A DNA stretch of 10,507 bases from assembly GCA_019693395.1 (NCBI GenBank), contig JAAMXP010000671.1, positions 1 to 10,507 of the forward strand. Reading direction: 5' to 3'. The notes under the pieces are model-generated. The model saw only the letters and a program-made list of their open reading frames with translations. It ran no database searches and was not told the origin of the DNA. The stretch comes from Ettlia oleoabundans. Lineage: Eukaryota > Chlorophyta > Chlorophyceae > Chlamydomonadales. Positions 1-8,310 of this stretch are shown here, in pieces. A program made the translations under genes and the position numbers. Within the stretch, counting starts at the first letter, position 1, and every line of letters begins with the position of its first letter.

Positions 1-34
1 GGTGGGGGGTGGTGGTGTGTGTGTGTGGGGGGGT
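1..34. repeat. G/GT-rich low-complexity tract
   Basis: The window opens with a purine/GT-rich run: GGT and GT repeats, then a run of G. It is a simple-sequence tract with no coding signal. It lies beyond the probable 3' end of the minus-strand secreted-protein gene. Confidence 0.8.
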
Positions 35-179
35 ACATGTCGTGATCCGCAAGCACACTGTTGCTACTAAACCAATGCACGAGCCATGTTGGCATCCTAG
101 GGTTTCGGACAACATGAACGGCATGACTGGTTGTACATTGGCCTCCTGGGTCTGTGCCTGGGCTATACCCAGCTCATAT

Positions 180-184
180 TTACA
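180..184 (-). terminator. candidate TGTAA poly(A) signal of the secreted repeat-protein gene
   Basis: The plus strand reads TTACA, which is TGTAA on the minus strand. TGTAA is the common green-algal polyadenylation signal. It lies about 170 nt past the stop at 357-359 and about 210 nt past the alternative stop at 392-394, a reasonable 3' UTR length. A five-base motif occurs often by chance, so position is the main support. Confidence 0.4.
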
Positions 185-356
185 ACTTGCAGCAGAATGG
201 CCGCACATGGTATGGGCCAATGATGGCGGCTGTGCATGTAAGGAGGGTCATAACGGATCTAATATTTTGTCTCGTTCAAAAAGCAGATACACGTGTGTTT
301 GGCACAAAAAAGCGGCTCACTGAGGGATTGCCAGGAGGGCAGGAGAAGTTAGCAAG

Positions 357-2763
357 TCACTCCTGCACGTCATCACAAGCAAAGCGCTGATTCATGGTGT
401 CCTGCCTGTCCTGCCGACCCAGTGGCTGGGGTACCACTCGGGGGGAGAGGGCAAGGAGGGCAGGAGGATTTCAGGGGCTGTGCCTGTACCATCAGTGACA
501 GAGCCCTCCAGACGCACGATTATTGCAGATACTCCGGTGCCTTGCACGCTGGTGCCCTGTACGCTGGCAGCAGAGTTGGAGGTGCCAGTCCAGGAGCCAG
601 GGTTGGCCACAGCATCAACCTACAGTCAAGGGCAGGAGGTTTGATTAGGTTGCTGCGTGTGTGGGGGCCAAGCATTAATTGCACAATTGCGAAGTTGGTG
701 CTGAACCAACTCACTTGAGCTGCACTCTGGCTGCTACCGTAAGTGCCGCCGAAGGCAGAACCCCCAGTCTTTGCCTCCGCAACCACCAATGTGTCGCCAT
801 TCTCTGCCACGTCCGTTGTATTGACCTGGGTCTGTTCAAGATTAACATGCGGGATAGGAATGTAACGCATGGATATGGAGAGGTGGATGCAGCCAAGCAT
901 TAAGCATGCACAAGGGCAGGTAGAACGCAAACGCATACCAGGGCTTCGGCGATCTCCAGCCCTGAAGCAGATGAAGTCGCATTTCCTTGTGCGCCCGTGG
1001 ACTCATCCACATCGCTGTATGCCTGACGAGCAGAAGTCATGTAGGAGGGATGGGGGTGGGCGGGGGGTGGTTATTGCTAGGTATCATGCATGGTAGCAGT
1101 CACTCCGAAACTTACTGAGGCGGAGGCAGCCGTCCCGCCAGGCTCGTTAGGGGTGGATTGGCCTGTTGCGATGCCCGTTGCATTCGCCACAGAGTTTCCC
1201 TTAATAACATCAGTTGAGTTTGCCCACACCTGCAAGGCTTGGACGGATTGTAAAGTGCAGTTGGCTAGTGGTGGTGGTGGTGGGGTGGGGGGGGGGCAGA
1301 CTTGACGTTGTGGGCTGAACATAAAGATCTCCCCGCAGTCTTGAGGCTTACTTGGGAGGTTGCATTCTTTGTGCCATACGATGCAGCGTTCCCATAAGAG
1401 CCCGCTCCATATCCAGGATTGCCAGCACTGTACACCTGGACATACATCGGGGAAGAAGCGGTGCACAGTGATGGCCGGTTTCCATGAGGTACAAAAAGCA
1501 GCTCTGTGCTGGATTGCCGTCGCACTGGTGCAGGTGCATCATACTTATACTTACTAAACCACCGCTATTTGCAAATACTGTCTCGGTGCCATCTCCAGTA
1601 CCGTTTGCATTTGCAATGACACCGGCAAGAGCGACCTTGTCCTCTTCAGCCTTTGTTGATGCACCCCATGTCTGCAGAGCATTGGTGCACCTGGAAGCCT
1701 TAACATGCAAAGCATGCATGGCAGATACTTGAGCATGCAGGCAATGAAGTGACAAACTGCTCAGCACCGTTGAGTTTGACTGCTTGTTGCCGGAAGTGTC
1801 TGAAGCGCCTACAGCATAGGTTCCGTCGCCATAGCCGCCCGAGTATGCCTGCAAGGGAAAGTTGCTGCTGGTTTGAAAGGCTCAAGGCAAAGTTGTGGTG
1901 GAAAGGGCGCAGTACTCCGGCTGGCTTTGGAGGGCATAAGGTAACAAAGCTGGAAGTGGACACGCAGGTGGCGCATCTAACAACCTGTGCTACAAAGCGA
2001 GGCAGCTGACTCACAAGGGAATTGGAGTAAGCAATGCCACCATCAGCCGAATCAGATGAGCCCCTTGTGTGCAGAGTTGATTCTCCTCCCTTGTTGTTCC
2101 TGGTTGTAGAGGAGGCCTGTGTCTGCAAGTGGCGCAAAGACCAGTGCTTGGGATTTTGAGAGTTATATAAGTTAGGAATGTGACAGAGGAGGCTAAAAGC
2201 GCTGTGAGTGCTGCAGCCGTCACCGCCTTACCTTAGTAGTTGACAGCTTGCTGCCCCGAGCATAAGCAGAGGTGCCCCGAGACGAAGGTTCATCTGGGTG
2301 GGAGTATGCCGTCGCCTGCCAGCATAGGTGCAGATTCAGACACATAATTCATAGGAGAGCGGCCTAGGATGCAACCTAGGTCTATTCCAGCAAGCATGTT
2401 GGCAGCAGGCAGCAATGCAGCTTGCAGAAGCATGCATGGAACAGATTAGCGCCAGAGCAGCAGCTCCACCTGCGCGACTGGCTTTTCACAGTCCTCCTTC
2501 AGGCACCTCCGGTCGTTAACGGCGAGAGCGGAGCCGGAAGTTCTGGTGACTGTTGTCTGCCTCTTGCCAGTCTCGTTGTCAACCGAAACCTTCTTCTCAG
2601 TAGAGCTCGTGTACTGAGCAGCCCACAGGTCGCCCTGCTTTGCCGTTATTGTCAGAGTGCCCAGCAGCTTGCGGTTGCCGGTGGGGGAGGGAAGAGGTGC
2701 TGGGATGGTGGCCACAACCGCTGCTGCAAGCAGCACAGTGAACAAGGCTGCTCTTTGCAGCAT
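357..2763 (-). CDS. secreted Gly/Ala/Ser/Thr/Asn-rich protein built from alternating duplicated exons (unrecognised)
   Basis: I do not recognise the family. The start is at 2763-2761, with an in-frame TAG upstream at 2838-2836. The first exon (2763-2470, 98 codons) begins with a signal peptide (MLQRAALFTVLLAAAVVA) followed by the motif NRKLLG. Eight internal exons follow, all phase 0 with GT-AG borders: 2315-2232, 2122-2015, 1848-1768, 1671-1555, 1435-1352, 1229-1116, 1022-939 and 825-715. They alternate between a 27-28-codon type opening near AYS/VYS and a 36-39-codon type (openings TQASST, TWGAST, VWANST, VNTTDV). There are many N-x-S/T sequons (NST, NGT, NAT, NTT). A further exon starts at 619. 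Its end is uncertain: either it splices at 518 (ATC|GTGCGT) to 410-357, giving about 410 residues, or it reads on to a stop at 392, giving about 434. An earlier first-exon donor at 2521 is also in phase. A cell-wall or extracellular role is inferred only from the signal peptide and composition. Confidence 0.72.
715..2315 (-). repeat. four tandem copies of a two-exon unit (exon-level duplication)
   Basis: Read on the minus strand, the eight internal exons form four successive pairs. Each short exon (28, 27, 28, 28 codons) is followed by a longer one (36, 39, 38, 37 codons). Short exons begin ATAYS, AYSGG, VYSAG and AYSDV. Long exons begin TQASST, TWGAST, VWANST and VNTTDV. Every border is phase 0, so whole exons can be duplicated without breaking the frame. 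Introns between them are 93-166 bp. The pairs have diverged beyond obvious nucleotide identity, so the duplications look old. A partial fifth unit may start with the exon at 619. Confidence 0.7.
1263..1301. repeat. GGT/G-run simple repeat inside an intron
   Basis: A (GGT)n tract running into a run of G lies within the intron at 1351-1230 of the secreted repeat-protein gene. On the gene's own strand it is a pyrimidine-rich CCA/C tract 30-70 nt upstream of the acceptor at 1231-1230, so it may act as an extended polypyrimidine tract. It also produces a meaningless poly-His reading frame on the minus strand. Confidence 0.75.
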
Positions 2764-3333
2764 GCTTCTCTCTTGCTGGGGAAAGTAGCAATGCTCGAGA
2801 TACCGGCGCTCAGCAAAACAATGGGCAAATGGTTGCTAGAGCGAGCCGCGTATGCGACATCTTGCTTGTCTGGGCAGAGGTCTGGGAAGGGAAAACGGCT
2901 TTCTCTGCAGATTTCTGGGAGAATGGAAGCGGCCACGGCCCAAAGTGCCCGCGCCATTGCTGGAGACGCCTTTGAAGGAACCGAACGAAGTAGTGCGACG
3001 GTTCAAGCACTCTGGATGTGAAGAGAAAGGAGTTGCAGTTGCCCTCTGTGCTGACCTGGCGGATCGCCAGCATGTGCCATGAGGGTGCGGGTGCAACGAT
3101 TATTTGCAATCCAGATTTGCTCCTGGCGTCAACTTGGCGTCATAGACACACTCTCCAGAACTTGGCGAACAAGATCAACGTGGCAGTAACGTGGGGATGC
3201 TACATGCACGACCCTGATCCAAGGGAGATCAGAAGGCACTCACTGTTATATGGACTTGTTGCTGAGAACATTTAGCGTGCTTAGGTAGCAATAGCTGGCA
3301 ATCACGCATTACTTCAGCCCACTTGTTTTCTAG
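2764..3333. other. upstream region of the secreted repeat-protein gene; one doubtful plus-strand ORF
   Basis: This stretch separates the start of the minus-strand secreted protein from the poly(A) region of the next minus-strand gene, so it should hold the promoter and 5' UTR. No convincing TATA box was found close to the start. A plus-strand frame at 3018-3275 encodes 85 residues and is followed at 3362-3366 by TGTAA. It has no recognisable domain, signal or splice support, and I do not call it a gene. Confidence 0.4.
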
Positions 3334-3937
3334 TTACAACGTATTGCTCACGAAGCTGCACTGTAAGTGAGGGGCAAAATTGAAGACAACCCTGTGATGC
3401 AGCACAAGTTGCATTACACAGGCGCTGCTGGAAGCTGGCACTAGAGACAGTGAAGCAGCCGCAGCTGTTGTGAGTTCTGTATAGCACAGCTGGACAACTG
3501 ATACATGAAGAGTGGAAGCAGGACGCCTTAGGCCAGGGAGGTTCTGTGAAATGGCGGGCACAGCAGAAACCAAACATGACAAAACACAAAACACACTACA
3601 GCTAAAAGACTGATAAAGCAAGCCAGTGACAACACGCCTTGTGTGTCATCGGCATACAAAAAGCAAAACTAGCAGCATGGCAGATGCAGCAGCCAAACAA
3701 TGAACACTCAGCAACACGGTAGCCTTAAAACAAGACACAAGGGCGTGTGGCGCGGCATGGTCCAACAGCACTGGCAGCAGCATACAGGTGGGCAAACAGA
3801 AGTGGAAACAGATACACCAGGAGATTGCCAAAGTGCACAAGCAGGCAAAAAGCCGCAGGAGAAGGGAATGAGCGGTTGCTGAAAAGGCGGGCTGTTGGAG
3901 GCCTATGCCGAAGCATTCCCGCTCAGGAGGTTTGCTC
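3334..3937 (-). other. probable 3' UTR of the plastid coiled-coil gene, with two TGTAA candidates
   Basis: No coding region could be supported here. On the minus strand, TGTAA occurs at 3418-3414 and 3338-3334, which would give 3' UTRs of about 520 or 600 nt, typical of green algae. Minus-strand frames in this stretch are Cys-rich but have no domain, good start context or spliced partner. They are read as chance ORFs in transcribed, A/C-rich DNA. Confidence 0.45.
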
Positions 3938-4859
3938 TTAAGGATCCAGGAAGCAGCGCTCGCGCATCTGTCGCTTTTTCTCTGCCAGCTGATGCGCCAA
4001 TGTGTTGGCACCCACACCATACAGCCCAATCATACAGCCAAGAAGGATGAACACATCACGCCGTCCCTCACGCTCTGCACGGTCTGCTTCCTCCGCAGCC
4101 GCCCGCCTCACTGCGGCAGCTGCCTCTGGGTCGATCTGATCCTGTAGCTGCTGCTGCTGCATGGCCAGCTGCCGCAGTTGGACGTGCAGTGTGGCGAGGC
4201 GGTGCTGCTGCTCAGCCAGCCTGCGCTCCTGACGCTCACACTCCTTCTGCAGCTCGGCCTGACGCAGCCCCAGCATGTCACGGCGCTGCACAACAAGCTG
4301 CCGACGCCTCAGCTCCTGGGGGGGCAGGTGTGCCCACTGCAGCACAAGCAAGATGCAGGGCAAAGAACTGGCAGGGCAGGTCGGGCTACCCATCACTAAG
4401 CTGCAGGTTGAGCACCCCAGCAGGCATAGTTCTGGCACCAGGGACGTTAAGGCACTTAACATGAAAGCCCATGCCATCAAAGCAACCGGGGCCGAAATCC
4501 ATACCACTCAGTAACTGATTGGGAGTGAAGGGTTCCTCCTTTCAACCAGCAGCCCAGCGCACCTGTGGCGGCACTGGCGGCTCTGCCGACGTTGCCGCTA
4601 GTGCGCTAGCGGCCGCTGCAGGAGGGTGTGAAGCAGCAGGTGGGGCTCCTTCTGCGCTGCTTTCGACGCCGAGAAGGCTATCAAGGTTGGCAAGCGTGGT
4701 TTTTATGCCGGACGCGGAACTATCCCCGCCATACGCCTCGCTGCTGGCCCGGGCCGGTCTTGCTGATCTGCGTTGCGTTGCCTGACGAACAGGCGCTGCA
4801 GCGCTGAGCCAGGCTGGGCGGCAGAGCCCTCGAGCGGACGAGGGCGTGGTAGACAGCAT
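3938..4859 (-). CDS. plastid-targeted coiled-coil protein with one C-terminal transmembrane segment
   Basis: Two exons, 4859-4563 and 4336-3938, are joined by a phase-0 intron (CAG|GTGCGC to GCTGCAG|TGG) and give 231 residues. A second acceptor seven codons further on (CCCCCAG|GAG) is also in frame. The N-terminus is Ser/Ala/Arg-rich with almost no acidic residues up to RRSARPARASS, a typical chloroplast transit peptide. A short motif NLDSLLGVE and an Ala/Pro-rich linker follow. Residues about 105-190 are Arg/Gln/Glu/Leu-rich and strongly helical, a coiled coil. One hydrophobic segment at about 193-213 (starting DVFILLGCMIGLYG) precedes a basic tail. An in-frame stop lies upstream of the start. 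I infer a single-span plastid membrane protein with a soluble coiled-coil arm. I know no named family and its function is unknown. Confidence 0.75.
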
Positions 4860-5416
4860 ACGGCTGCCTGATCCCCGGCTGTCTGGTGCCCTGCAAGTGA
4901 ATAGCCAGAAGCAAATACAGTAAGTTCACGTCGAAGGGTGCAGGTTGAAGGGGCGCAAGCATGGGTTGAGCGGCAGTGCGACGCTTCGGTACGGCGGTGC
5001 CAGCAGGGAAAGCCGTCAACATGCATGCATTTGGGGTCTTGCAACCATTGGCTACAGGCAAAGTGTTGAAAGGTTTGCACGTTAAACACCTCCCAGAATC
5101 CCTCCTATGAAGTTTTGTGTAGATTTACTAAAGACCATCCCCAGCATGGGCGCAGTTTTGCTGAACAACGCCCGGCAAACACACGAAGCACCGTAGCTGA
5201 AAACCCAAGAGTATGTTAGGCATGACACCCATACTCACCCATGTGCCTTTAACCGTCATACTCAACCACAAGATTGGGCGCTGGTACGCTGGCAGATCTC
5301 AAGGGAACCTGCCTTGCAGGCGGTGAGCCGGGCGGCATAAGCCAGCAGGCCCAGCATGGCAATTGCGCTCTTTTGACAAGCTGCCTAGCATTCTTTGCTA
5401 CTGAATTTGGTCGTCG
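4860..5416. promoter_or_regulatory. divergent intergenic region (shared promoter)
   Basis: These 557 bp lie between two genes transcribed away from each other: the plastid coiled-coil protein (minus) and the twin-CX9C protein (plus). They should hold both promoters and 5' UTRs. A palindromic CATGCATGCAT block sits at 5020-5030. An ATG at 5356 opens only a six-codon frame (ATGGCAATTGCGCTCTTTTGA region), which would be an upstream ORF if the leader reaches that far. No clear TATA box was identified. Confidence 0.5.
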
Positions 5417-5977
5417 ATGTCGGGCCTGGACGGGGGAGCAGCTGCATCCGCAAGCCCGCAGCATCCCAAAACCAAGGAGGAGGCCTTGCAGGCCTGCGTG
5501 GATCAACACGGTGCGAGAACCGTGATAGGAGCAATGCGCCAATATCGCAATGCTGGTGGCGGGCTTCGCGCAACGCGATTGCTGCCACCGCCGCCTCTGG
5601 CTGCTGCTGGGCAACGCCGTATTATCTACCGCCCTCTGTTGCAACCCCCTGTGTTTTACTGCTTTACTTGCAGCCGCTTTGTTGGCCTGCTTCAAGACCT
5701 GCGGAATCAGCTCCGCCTTCAAAGGTTGCTGCACCGAGGAGCATAGGGTTTTCTGGGAGTGCTATACGCACGCTCGGGTGGGTTGGATGCTTGCCAAAAT
5801 GTCGCCGCAAAAAGCCACGCCGTACTGCTGGCGCTGCTTCCATGCTGCACTGTTATATCCTTACAGCCCTTGCGGCTGCCGACTGTAGGGAACCAACCAG
5901 ACACGCATCACCAGTTGGTTAGACGATTTCTTTGGTGGGCAGCAGCAGCAGAAGCAGCAGCAACAGCAAGGACGTAG
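5417..5977 (+). CDS. twin-CX9C (CHCH-type) small protein, probably mitochondrial intermembrane space
   Basis: Three exons, 5417-5510, 5674-5777 and 5867-5977, give 102 residues. The introns are phase 1 (CACG|GTGCGA to TTGCAG|CC) and phase 0 (CGG|GTGGGT to CTTACAG|CCC). An in-frame TGA at 5402-5404 fixes the start. Joining exons 1 and 2 creates C27-x9-C37 (CVDQHAALLAC) and C51-x9-C61 (CTEEHRVFWEC), the two disulfide-bonded helices of the CHCH fold. C41 and C50 are additional cysteines. The first CX9C exists only after splicing, which supports the model. Such proteins are usually imported by the Mia40/Erv1 oxidative pathway and act in respiratory-complex or membrane assembly. I cannot assign a specific orthologue. 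Without the last splice, translation ends at 5888, also at 102 residues. The tail is Ala-rich, from a CAG run. The start context is weak, with T at -3 and +4. Confidence 0.75.
5939..5967 (+). repeat. interrupted CAG/GCA triplet tract
   Basis: GCA/CAG triplets with AAG and CAA interruptions encode the Ala-rich tail of the twin-CX9C protein (AAAAEAAATA). Similar CAG-rich stretches occur near 6009-6020, 8436-8456 and 8580-8600, so triplet-rich DNA is a background property here. Confidence 0.75.
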
Positions 5978-6068
5978 CCCGGCGCATCAGAATCAGCGGT
6001 AGCGCCACGCAGCAGCAAGGTGCCGCCCTTGCCTGGTCTCCCCTCCTGAACATTTGTGAGAGTACGCC
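5978..6068 (+). promoter_or_regulatory. short ATG-free inter-ORF spacer before the Vps62-like start
   Basis: Only 91 bp separate the TAG of the twin-CX9C ORF (5975-5977) from the Vps62-like ATG (6069). The spacer contains no ATG and no TGTAA. It ends with an in-frame TGA at 6057-6059 and a strong start context, GCCATGG. It is short for a full 3' end plus a separate promoter, which suggests a shared transcript. Confidence 0.55.
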
Positions 6069-8310
6069 ATGGCGAATGAGGTTGATATTGGCTGGCTGTG
6101 CAGCGTGGTGGCACGCCATGCACCCGCCTTCTTCCTTCACCCCCATGACCGCTTCATGCCCTGCTCAGCGGAGTTCTTCCTGCAGCACAGTGAGCTGCGG
6201 CAGGCAGCAGTAGGCAGTCGGGAAGGGTACAGTGGCGGGAATGTGCTGCTGCCCAGGGGCACCCTGGCGGCACCTCTGCTGCTGGAGGCCCAGCATGCGG
6301 CGCCACCTGGTTCACGCCTCTGGTTGCACCTCGACCCTGCCGCCCGCTCAGGCATGCCCCGGGTAAGCAGTCAATTGGTCATGGCTCCCCCCACCACTCT
6401 GGTTGTGGGGGATATCTTGGGACTGCAACGACAAGCTGATTTGCACGCCATGCGTGATTAGAGCACTGGCTTTCTGGTGTAGGACGCACTGGACGACGTT
6501 CCTGTCTACGCACACCCCAAGCTAATCCTGGCGCCCAGTGGTGGCACCGTGGAGGCACTAGAAATAACGTGAGACACCTCCATCGTAATTGAAGTATCGC
6601 ATGATCACACACACCCGCTTGCAATCAGATTGCATATGTGAAATATTTCAACCGGGGTGGACTGTAAGCATCCTGGTCCTCATGCATCGTGTCACAGCTA
6701 CATGACCCTCTACGCTTTCAACGGCTCCTATAATGTGGGCGGTGTTGGCCTGATCAAGACGGGCGCTCACGATGGTGACTGGGAGCACTGCACAGCCAGG
6801 TCAGTGCAGCAGGCACAGGGCAGCTCATGCGGTTGGAGGGTGGAACGCACGCACGCTGGCTGTTGCAGGTGGGAGAGCAGCGATGCTCTGCTGAAGCAGC
6901 TGGCTGGTTGCATGTTGTCCTGAAAAGAAGCAGCGCTATGCCTGTTATACTTGGGGCCTGCAGATCTGCTTTACACATGTGCCTGCTGCCTGCCCGCCTG
7001 CGTGCCTACCTGCCTGCAGGGTGCACCCCACCACTGGCGAGCTTGTGGGCCTCTGGTACAACGCGCACCGCAGCCGGGATGGATGCTGGGTGGCAGGGGC
7101 AGAGGTGAGCCGGCACGCTGCTTGGCTGCCATGCTGGCGGCGTGACATGCTGCTTTGCATTCGAGTTGCAGGGCAAGCAGTTTGCCGCTGTGTGGACGGT
7201 CCACTTGTCCGGTTCATGCGTTCTGCTGTTCCTACCAATGCCCCCATGCTTGTTGCATGACCCTTTATTGGCAGGGGCACTATCAGCCACGTCATGCAGC
7301 ACCAACAACCAGCCTCCTGTCATTAGCATCAGTTCTGCCGCTCACTGTTGCATTGGACAGGTTCCACGCGACCCATTGACGGGCAGAGTGGCTGCCTATG
7401 TCGCGTTACACGGCCATGGCACCTACCCTCGTGCCGGGCGTGTGCTGCGCCACTTCTTCTTGGGGAACGACCTCTGCAGCGCCGCTGGACCCGTCTGGCG
7501 GCCCCGCCGTGTCGTCCTGTTGCCACCGCTGCACCAGGAGCATGAAGTTGGGGCTGTTGGCTCGTCGCCCGTTGCCATAGGTGAGTGGGTATCACCTGCA
7601 GGGGTTGGACAGCGGAGCAGTGGCTGAAAGGCCTTTACCTTGCTATCTGTCTGTGCGCTTATGTGCTTGCTTATGGCTCTCTCTGCACTTCTTACCCGCC
7701 TTCTTGCCTGCGTGAGAGCGAGTGGGGTGGCTGTTGAGGTTGAGATGTTAAGCTTGCAGGCGCCTCTGCCGACCATCATGCCACTGTGCGCTTAGATGAG
7801 GCTCCAGCAGAGCAGGGTAGCGACGGTAGTCAGGCAAATGGCCTGGAGGCCAGCCTAGCAGCCCTGAGCTTGGCACAGGAGCATGAACCTGCAGCAGAAC
7901 AGGTTGGCGCTGGTAATGGCAGTATTGACGCGAGCGGCAGCAGCAATGACAGTGGCGCACTGCAGCGGCGCTCAGGCAGACGAAGATTGCCGCAGCTTCC
8001 ATCTCGCGGCTCCTCGCTATCCTCCGCCGACAGCAACAGCTCCAGCTTTACATCAGCAGTTGGTTCTCTGGGTCAGAGTCCATCAGACGCCCGTTTGCCA
8101 GCCGCTGGGCTGCAGGGCGGCAGCATTTACCATAGCAGCAGGTTGCCAGAGGTGGTGGCGGATGATCCCTGTGAATGGGTGTTTTTCAGAGGGGCTTGGG
8201 GAACCATAGATGCCCCCATCTGCCAGTCCTGGTGCCACAGAGCAGAGCCGCCCATCTCCCGGAGCACTCTGCTGCGCATCTTTGGCCATTTCGCCCCTGA
8301 ACCCGCCTGA
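6069..8310 (+). CDS. VPS62: Vps62-family (DUF946) vacuolar protein sorting-associated protein
   Basis: Six exons, 6069-6362, 6483-6568, 6698-6799, 7020-7104, 7361-7580 and 7760-8310, with all phases matching, give 445 residues. The first ATG follows an in-frame TGA and has the context GCCATGG. Family landmarks appear in order: APAFFLHPHDRFMPCS (about 19-33), DDVPVYAHPK (about 102-111), EITYMTLYAFNG (about 125-136), HDGDWEHC (151-158), GELVGLWYNAHR (167-178), YVALHGHGTYP (202-212), a GND motif, and a C-terminal FRGAWG...APICQSW region. These match the Vps62/DUF946 family known from plants and fungi. Yeast Vps62 was linked to vacuolar protein targeting, and the biochemical activity is unknown. 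No signal peptide or membrane segment is seen. Residues about 264-400 form a Ser/Gly/Gln-rich, probably disordered insertion that splits the core from its C-terminal part. The ORF may be the second cistron of a shared mRNA. Confidence 0.88.

Noticed and set aside
1265..1525. Minus-strand ORF ending in poly-His
   Set aside because: The His run is a GGT repeat in an intron read backwards. The ORF is one short repeat exon plus unspliced introns.
2422..3021. 199-codon plus-strand ORF
   Set aside because: It overlaps the signal-peptide exon of the minus-strand gene, is unlike any protein family I know, and has no upstream support.
3314..3621. Cys-rich minus-strand frames
   Set aside because: No signal, domain or regular Cys spacing, and they fall in the expected 3' UTR of the plastid coiled-coil gene.
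5249..5734. 161-codon minus-strand ORF opposite the twin-CX9C gene
   Set aside because: It has no domain, and the plus strand carries splice-supported twin CX9C motifs over the same DNA.
5395..5922. 175-codon plus-strand ORF
   Set aside because: It runs through both twin-CX9C introns in another frame and shows no recognisable motif.
6629..6660. Possible Vps62 exon reading IAYVKYFNR after the acceptor-like AATCAG
   Set aside because: The preceding exon ends in phase 2, and from this acceptor the required frame hits TGA within a few codons. The acceptor at 6696-6697 keeps the frame and rebuilds the family motif EITYMTLYAFNG.
7171..7260. Possible exon GKQFAAVWTV after GTTGCAG in Vps62 intron 4
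   Set aside because: Joining exon 4 directly to 7361 gives WVAGAE-VPRDPLTGR leading into YVALHGHG, which fits the family. An inserted exon has no counterpart and no good donor.
7142..7627. 161-codon plus-strand ORF
   Set aside because: It runs out of frame through the real Vps62 exon 5 and its flanking introns; a shadow of the real gene.
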